From Solea solea (lineage: Eukaryota; Chordata; Actinopteri; Pleuronectiformes; Soleidae): a stretch of DNA of 64,000 nt. The stretch covers positions 28,131,914 to 28,195,913 of the forward strand of contig NC_081138.1 in NCBI RefSeq assembly GCF_958295425.1. The letters are read 5' to 3'. The notes beneath the pieces were generated by a model that made no database searches, had not been told where the DNA came from, and saw only the letters and a program-made list of their open reading frames with translations. The position numbers were made by a program, and so were the translations under genes. Positions 57,601 through 64,000 of the stretch are shown here, piece after piece (positions within the stretch are counted from its first letter, which is position 1; every line of letters begins with the position of its first letter).

Positions 57601-57984
57601 GCCAAAATTGGTTTCTGCTTCTTAACGTTAGCCTAAAGCCCACGACTGCCCATATCTGCCTGTAGGCTCAAGAGCTTGTCTGTTCTGTCCATCAGTATAA
57701 GCTTCTATCTATCTTTATCTTCTTTTAGAGCGTGCGCCGCTCTTTCCACCAAACTAAATTCAAGTTTCGTTACCAATGTCAGCCTCAGTTTCCCTTTTTC
57801 TGAGCCTGGCTGCCCTTGCTGACCTTTGGTTTCAGTTTGTTCCCACACAAGTCATGGCCCTTTCCACTTTAAGTCCAGTCCTCCCAACATCCTGTTATTT
57901 TGAGTGCATGCTCTTCCTTTTGCTTTGTGGTTCACGTTAAAGTCAATAAAAAGCAGTAAAACAGGTGTCATGAGTGTTATTAAC
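54662..57984. other. Long unassigned stretch
   Basis: No gene, RNA or recognisable transposon. Microsatellites (TG)9 at 55714-55731 and (TG)8 at 56372-56388 and an A14 run near 56587 lie inside. The part 56430-56580 is unique-looking. The part 57700-57960 is T/C-rich and ends 'cacgttaaagtcaataaaaagc', reminiscent of a retroelement 3' end that I cannot assign. Confidence 0.4.
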
Positions 57985-58438
57985 GTTATTAATAGTGCTG
58001 TTAAACAATCGCATTAATGTCATAGTTAACTCGCAATTAACCCGTGGTTTACTGTGTTGTTGCCTTAATTAGCTAATCCGAGCTAAAGCAGCTAGCGGTC
58101 TTCGGAGGTCTTCTTACTACGGTTCGGGGGTCTGCCAGCTTGGTTGGTAACACTGCATACATCATAACTTGGATGTGGGGAGTGCGTTGAGAAATGATCC
58201 AGGCTGTGTTACATACGCAGAGCCCGCTTTGAGACGGAGACCGCTTAAAACGTAACGTTAGCCTACTACTCTTTGGCCGGCTCGCAAGCCCAAACGAGGG
58301 TGTGCAGCGTGCCTGTTGTTTTGTTTACGGTCTAGCTAGATCCGGTGTGGTGTTTGCTAGGCCAAAAAGAACGTTAATCTTGCGATAAAAAAATTGAGGT
58401 TTGCTTTAACGACTTTAACTGACAGCACTAGTTATTAA
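57985..58438. mobile_element. hAT-type non-autonomous element with intact 8-bp target duplication
   Basis: The 8-base sequence gttattaa occurs immediately before (57985-57992) and after (58431-58438) a 438-bp element. The element starts tagtgctgttaaac (57993) and ends ttaactgacagcacta (58430). The inverted ends share tagtgctgt, fitting the hAT terminal pattern (Y/C-A-G-N-G-N-T-G). An 8-bp target duplication is diagnostic for hAT among common superfamilies. Just inside the left end, aatcgcattaatg and gcaattaacc resemble a known vertebrate/fish repeat starting 'agtgctgtcaaacgattaa'. There is no transposase. The intact duplication suggests comparatively recent insertion. Confidence 0.8.
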
Positions 58439-59989
58439 CCATTGCTTTTTACATTTGAAAACTTGAAAAAATGTGCATCCTCTGCCCGGGAATGTTGGGT
58501 GCATGTCTGCTACAGAAAGAAGTTTCAGTTTTACAATACCTTCAGACATTCTGAGCTGAAAAAATATGTAATAAAACAGCTTTGGTGATCATTACTTTTC
58601 TGCGGCTTGACAGTAATGTTGGCTCCATAATGGAATATAAATGTGTGATGGAGGGAGGAATAATGGAACACAGGTGAAACACATCAGGGCGGGACAGACA
58701 ATCACAGAAGCTGCAAAACAAGGACGGGGGACGGGAAGTGAATCTAGAGCAAAGAAACAAGGAAAGTAACAGGAAACAGACCAAAGAGTACAAATAGAAC
58801 AAAGACAAAAGCAAGAGTCCAAATCCAACTCACAGTTTTTACTGTCTCTGACATGGCAGCTTGCTCCTCTGGGGTGATTAACATGCTGTCCTTTTGTCTG
58901 ATAGTTTGTTGTGAACCATCCTGCTCTGATAAATCCAGTGACCTCTCCATGGCCCTCGATGACCCACAAAACACTTATCCAGCTTCTCCTCTGCCCAGTG
59001 ACTGTATCTCCTGTTACAACCTTGGATATTAGAGCTGGATTTGTGCCTGCAGAGCTTCCACGTTTGGATTCTATCCTATAAGCTGACCTGCTCGTTTCCT
59101 AGGACTTGTTCCAACCTGTACGCTTTCTGTTGGTCACTCATCCAAGGTGTCATGTCTCGTGGGTCAACCTCGTGTTTCTTGGTTCTCATCACCCGCCTAG
59201 CTTAACCCTCAGATCCAGCTTTACCCATCAGTGCCCTTGAGCTTCTCCCAGTGCGTCTACTCTGGAATTTTCCACATCCTTACCTGCATTTACTTTCCCC
59301 CAGTCACTTCCCCCCTCCTCTGGAGATCACCTGACCCAGTCACCTCTCTACCCAGCTGCTCTTTGTCAGCTTCGGTGTATTTCGAATATTTACTCAACAA
59401 AGTTTTTAGAGGCATTGCCAGATGGTGCCTGTTGCAAATTAAGCTGCCATAACATCCGGGCCTATTCCTCCCACCTGTACCTTTTGGCCCATTACCTGCT
59501 TATATTGTATCTGTTTCTCGTCTGATTGCCTGTTGCCAGCATCTCGCTGCCAAATGCTTACCATCCCACCTCAGCCTCTTTGGAGCTGTTTACCTCATTT
59601 AAATCCTGGCTTGTAAGCTCTAACTTCTCTTTTAACCTCTGGATGTAGTGCATTGCTTTCCATCTTGTATCTCCTTCTACATCGGGACCATTTATCTGTT
59701 AGCACCTACCAATATTATGACATGACTTTGCTTGAAAATCTGTTTCCCCCCCTTTATTCTTTCCACATAATATATCACTGAACAAGAGTGCACTTCAGCC
59801 CATGTGTTATAGAATATCTGTTTAGGTATGACTGACTTATTTTTTTATGAGGCACATACAGTAAATCTGTAATTTTGCCTATCAGGAACTCTAAAAACAA
59901 AAACAAAATCTACTTGGTGCGTAGGACAGTCAGTACATTTCCATGCACAGTTAAGTTCAGAGCTGGGGTGTAGGGGGCTCTGGATAGAG
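58439..59989. other. Unassigned; retroelement-like segment near 58640-58760
   Basis: No gene. The segment 'ggaacacaggtgaaacacatcagggcgggacagacaatcacag' (58665-58708) resembles a dispersed fish repeat that is often seen in retroelement or DNA-element flanks. The part 59040-59650 is C/T-rich with many 'cacctg' and 'cttcc' words and no coding frame that I recognise. Confidence 0.35.
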
Positions 59990-60236
59990 GGGGGTTGCAA
60001 TGAAAGTGAGGGCCGGTAGGTGGGATCCCGGCCCCCTTCTCATGGAGGGGCCGGGTGCACCACCGGCCCATCTCCGAGCATGAGTGTGATAGGACCCGAT
60101 AGGGATGGTGAACCATGCCTGGGCAGGGCGAAGCCAGAGGGGACTCTGGTGGAGGCCTGCAGCGGTCCTGACGTGCAAATCGGTCATCCGACCTGGGTAT
60201 AGGGTCGGATGTTCCCTGCGAACCAACTAATGAACA
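59990..60236 (+). pseudogene. 28S ribosomal RNA gene fragment
   Basis: The plus strand follows large-subunit rRNA in order: 'gcaatgaaagtgagggccgg', 'ggtgggatccc', 'gcaccaccggcccatctc', 'gataggacccga', 'gatggtgaaccatgcctggg' (60104-60123), 'cagggcgaagccagagg', 'ctctggtggaggcc', 'gcggtcctgacgtgcaaatcgg', then 'ccgacctgggtataggg'. The core 60091-60205 is close to the conserved vertebrate sequence. A short insertion near 60205-60218 precedes a diverged 'gcgaacc.actaat' end. The divergent domain at 60020-60060 is short. The rest of the rDNA unit is absent, so this cannot be a working gene. It may be a retroposed or recombined fragment, or the head of an rRNA-derived SINE. Confidence 0.85.
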
Positions 60237-60320
60237 CTTCAACTTCTACTGAAGTCACTTTTTGAGTACTTGTACTTTTACTCAAGTCTTGGTCTCTAGT
60301 ACTTTATACATCTTATTACC
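60237..60320. repeat. Repeat-like 'tacttttactcaag' segment
   Basis: 'gagtacttgtacttttactcaagtc' and 'ctctagtacttta' contain words typical of a teleost repeat built around TACTTTTACTCAAGTA. It directly follows the 28S fragment, so the two may have been carried together. Confidence 0.35.
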
Positions 60321-61250
60321 CAGGAACTGTGGAGCAAGCAGTTTGGATTCAAATGTTTTACCCAAACCAAATTTGGGTGAATTGAGAAATTCAATTCAGT
60401 ACACGGTTTAAAGATTTTTTAAAGTCAGGTTTAAGTCGGACTAACTCAATCAGATTCTACACACAAACTTGCAATGCTTCAGTACTAGAACAGAAGATCC
60501 CGCACACTTACGAGGTCTAGCACTAAAACGTTGCAGTAAATATAAATACAAGTTAGACAGTATGTGGGATTTTCTGGTTGCTGTTTCTTCCGTGTATCTG
60601 CTCACAATGACTCTCACAGGGATACACAACTAGCAAGGTCATAGGAATGAGCGAAGGAAGGACAGGTTGTGCGTGGGTGTAAAGATAAATGGAATTGAGA
60701 GACATGTGGAGAGGGTGTTTTTACGCAGTTGGAGGAAAAGACAAGAAATATAGAGTGAGAAAAAGGTTGCATCTTTTTTTAATGATCATTGTTCCTTGCA
60801 GCCAAATTTAAATTTGTTCCATCCACCACAGACGCAAAGACAGGCTGATCGAGCCGCAGTTAAATGTCATCCCCTACCATGTCCTTGGTGAAACTTTGAA
60901 ATAATCAGTCATGAGTACGACTCTTGATGAGAAAAAAAAGAAATGCTCTGAGATGGTATGGCTGTTGAATAATGCACAACTCATGGCACCATGCTGGATT
61001 ATTATCTGCCATGTTTCTGTTCACTCAACACTGTTTCCTTTTAAAGGACAATGAGAAAACACTTTGGTAACAACATAAATTAATGAAGAATAGAAACGCG
61101 CTTACGGACAAACTGCCAGAGCACATGCCCACGTATGCCGGATACATAAACCAAGAAAAAAGAGGGAAACAGCTGTACAGTGAATGCATGGAGACCTCAT
61201 CAGCTAACAGACAACTGGATGCACTTGTTGATGACAAAAGCCTTTTTTGG
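60321..61250. other. Unassigned sequence
   Basis: No gene recognised. A 64-codon frame at 61083-61277 runs into the MITE fragment below. Its upstream part may belong to the same element but I cannot match it. Confidence 0.4.
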
Positions 61251-61310
61251 TATGTGAGGGCCACCATAGTTCTCTGATGTGCTTAGGAAAGGGAGGGGTG
61301 AGAGGAGATG
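61251..61310 (+). mobile_element. MITE internal fragment
   Basis: 'agggccaccatagttctc' and 'ggaaagggaggggtgagaggag' match the block 'gtaattccc..ggaaaggaaggggtgagtggag' at 20515-20565. I recall this as part of a common fish miniature element (AGGCCACCGTAGTTCTCC...GGAAGGGGAGGGGTGAG). The termini are not found. Confidence 0.55.
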
Positions 61311-64000
61311 TCAGATGGACAGTACCTTTCATTAGTTGGCGGGGTGTGGGCTAGCATGACGATGTACCGGTGCGACGACAACAAACGATGACAATGAATG
61401 TATGATGAATGTATGAAAACGAACGGCGACAATGGCAACGACATTGAACACGACACAACAGACAACAACGGGAGGATGTCCAGCGATATTTACACCAATC
61501 GCAAGGGAGTGACGTTCTCGTGGGTGGAGCCACCCTGACATACCGGTGCCCCGAGGGAAGGCTACCAAAGAATGTGACAATTGGGGCTGGTTATTTTGAA
61601 CCAAACATGGTTTAATTCTAACACACTGGACCTTGGAAACATGTCGTCACAACAATCACAATAACTGTATCTGTGAATTCGGCTGACATTCCAACATATC
61701 TGAGTTTCAAAGTTTTCAATTTATGCTGCCAATGTTGGGCCCCCACATTTGCAATTGGTAATGAGCAACGCATCATGAAATGATAATGAAGTTAAATGGG
61801 AATTTATTACCTGTGAAAATACCTCAATAAAGAAGCCCAAGTACGGCTGCCTTCGATTGATCTTGGTAAGTAGAAAATATTTGAGGAAGCGATCTTTCCC
61901 ACAGTCATCGGCTTTGGCTGCACAGCTCTAATTAACATATCGAGTGTGCGAAGTGATATTGAGTGTTACCTTAGCCATGATAAATAACACAAGCTTTATC
62001 TCACACACTGCTTTTCTCTAATTGAATCAACAGCAGAATTGACACTTTTTTGTTCTTGCTGAACAGGACATTCGATTTGTGCCGCGGTCAGATGGTGAGG
62101 AAAACTGCGGGGACGGAGGAGGTCAGATGACCTGTGGGTGGAGAACAATGAAGTGACCTCGCCTTCAGCAACAGGAAGAAGCAGAGAGTGCAAACATACA
62201 ATCTGATACACTGTGTATACTGTAACACCATTTTATTTCTTTTTTTTTTACCCATTAACGTATTGTGACATCATAAATGCGATGAAAAACAAAATCGAAG
62301 AGAGCACAAAAACACAACCACGGATCTTAGCTGCAATGTTCTGGTCATTAATATTTTATATCTTTTCCTCCGGGCCCTCTTTCAATCAGTCTTTCAATTG
62401 ATCCAAATGATGACATAAAAAATATTGAGTGCTGTCCCAAGCTGTAAAAAGCGAGCTCGAGTTCCCATCAATGCTGATTAAAGCCGAAGCCGATGGAAAC
62501 CAGCATGTGTTACATTCAGTCATTTGAGATGGGCGTGAACGCACCGGTCAAAATCTGCTCAGTCACAGGTTTGAAGGTGACTTTTGAGTCTTGAGTGAGA
62601 ATATGGCGTAACATCAGTGATAGTGATTTTACATTAAATGTATGTATTGTATGTAGTAAATGTCTGGTGTCTCTTGTCTTTAATCGTCTTTCACACTTGA
62701 ACTGAACACAGCTGCTGTGGTCTTCTTGGCGTCCAACCAACAGATGTTTTGACATATTTGTTGAAAGTGATTTATCGCTTTATTGCAAAGTGAACTTACT
62801 AGTAGGTATAATTTCGCTGAGTGACCACTGACCGACTTTCTTCAATATTGCTAAAACACAGACAAAGAGGTAGAAGGGCATCCAGGCTGAGCCTGTCTGT
62901 GTGCACTCCACTCACCAGTAAGAGGTCACTGCAAGTTCAATGATGCAAAAAGGTCCAAACTGGGATGGTGAGAGCTAAATCAAGCCGTTACTTTTGGAGA
63001 ATGAAGAGACACGGCTCCCCTGAATTTGTCACTGGAATAGGCTGCAAACTTAGGTCGGTTTTAACAAAGACTTTTACTTTCTGCTTATACGACTGGATTT
63101 CCATATATCCTCTTTAAAACCTCTGGGATTTGAATTTCTGCAAAGGAGGAGCTGGGGAATTTCAAGGCCACATTTTCCTTCCTCAGATCAAACCTACCAT
63201 TAGTGGAGTGTTTGGTCACGTATGTTGGGAAGAGGAGCAACAGCTCCGACAACATGCACAGAGAGATCCGCCGATGCAGAGGCAGGCAGGAAATACCTCG
63301 ACGGTAGCCGGCGCTAAATTTAGCGGAGCGTTATACCAAAACGCTCGTCTCATACTTGAGCCTGAAGATCTAAAAAACCTATTTACCACAGCTATGCAGG
63401 AAATGGTTTGAGACGGAGGAAACTGTGGCAACATGAAGTATGGAACTGGCCTGGACAAGAATCCAGCACCTGCACCGAGAGAAATATCTGTAAACATCAT
63501 TTATTTACACTTTAACAACTGTTTTAACACAGAAAGAATGAAACCACCCTAAATTTGACTGTAAATAAAACATGTCAGGTCTTAAACTCATGGTAAAGCT
63601 GCTTCCAATTTTAGTATTTATTTATTATTTTAGTGTTTTTTTGGATGGATTTTACTGTACTTTGCATGCATATGTATGCACCAACGTCATATCAAATTCA
63701 TACAGTATTTTCAAAACATCTGAGGGATCTTTTTTATGACAGATTCAGTGGGAAAGAAATTAAAAATTCATATTGGCATGTCAGCCTTAGAACACGAAAA
63801 CAATTTTTTTCCTCCCCAAATTATTGAATTTCCTGAAATTGAAAACAACACTGTCCGACTCTAGGGACATACAATTATTCAGGATTATGGAAGCTGTGAA
63901 TGATTTTTTTTGCTTCCTCTGGGAGGTTTTGATGGTGAAATATGTGCAAGAAAAAAAAAATTTCATCAACAGCTTCAAATTGACCGTCTGGAAGTGAAAA
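61311..64000. other. Unassigned sequence to window end
   Basis: No gene or transposon that I can support. A 93-codon plus-strand frame (63130-63411) has a mixed, protein-like composition, including a glutamine/arginine-rich middle and an acidic/leucine C-terminus. It lacks a known motif and has no clear splice or promoter context. An aataaa hexamer occurs at 63564-63570 and T-runs at 62231-62249 and 63905-63912. Confidence 0.35.

Noticed and set aside
59990..60236. Functional rRNA gene
   Set aside because: Only about 240 bases of the roughly 4-kb 28S gene are present, with an insertion and no 18S, 5.8S or spacer around it.

Overview
The window looks like nuclear DNA of a bony fish, most likely a spiny-rayed teleost. 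The evidence is the low gene content, abundant (CA/GT)n, (AT)n and tri/tetranucleotide microsatellites, and decayed fragments of dispersed repeats I recognise from teleost genomes: Tc1-like and hAT elements, TTAA-flanked miniature elements, LINE tails and a tRNA-type SINE piece. The organism call is inference; no gene here names the species. I found no protein-coding gene or exon that I can support and no functional RNA gene. Open frames are short, and the longer ones come from repeats or skewed composition. The window therefore reads as intergenic or deep intronic sequence.

Layout. 0-6 kb: two LINE remnants on opposite strands (1820-1958 minus, 2632-3055 plus), a small hAT-like element (4753-4964) and a LINE 3' tail ending in (ATTC)n (5226-5400). 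6-10 kb: a dispersed repeat next to (TG)18, a C20 tract, and a LINE reverse-transcriptase fragment with a YADD box (8935-9056). 11-12 kb: a 623-bp TTAA-bounded element, then a solo terminus of a MITE whose full copy lies at 33627-33967. 13.8-19 kb: a SINE fragment, a LINE 3' tail, a unique AT-rich stretch that could be regulatory, a second TTAA-bounded element (17001-17589) and an L2/CR1-like LINE end. 20.0-20.6 kb: a 400-bp Tc1-like deletion derivative with a perfect 13-bp terminal inverted repeat, abutting a MITE fragment. 24.5-25.3 kb: an unusual foldback element whose two arms are A-rich and T-rich minisatellites. 25-33 kb: mostly unique sequence with microsatellites. 33.6-40 kb: MITE pieces and a reverse-oriented copy of the 6.7-kb repeat. 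43 kb: a second Tc1-like remnant after a 170-bp AT-rich array. 48-49 kb: a CpG-dense block and a 312-bp foldback MITE. 52-55 kb: hairpin and (TA)n repeats and more MITE ends. 58.0-58.4 kb: a hAT-type element with an intact 8-bp target-site duplication. 60.0-60.2 kb: a fragment of 28S ribosomal DNA. 60.3-64 kb: one more MITE fragment, otherwise unassigned sequence.

There is no gene cluster. What links the parts is repeat history: several non-autonomous DNA-transposon families occur in two or more pieces, and non-LTR retrotransposons survive only as 3' or reverse-transcriptase scraps. Stretches free of repeats and rich in TAAT/ATTA cores (15.8-16.6, 32.3-33.3 and 50.8-51.3 kb) are the best candidates for conserved regulatory DNA, but this cannot be shown without comparison. 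Repeat family names come from memory of consensus sequences, not from a database search.
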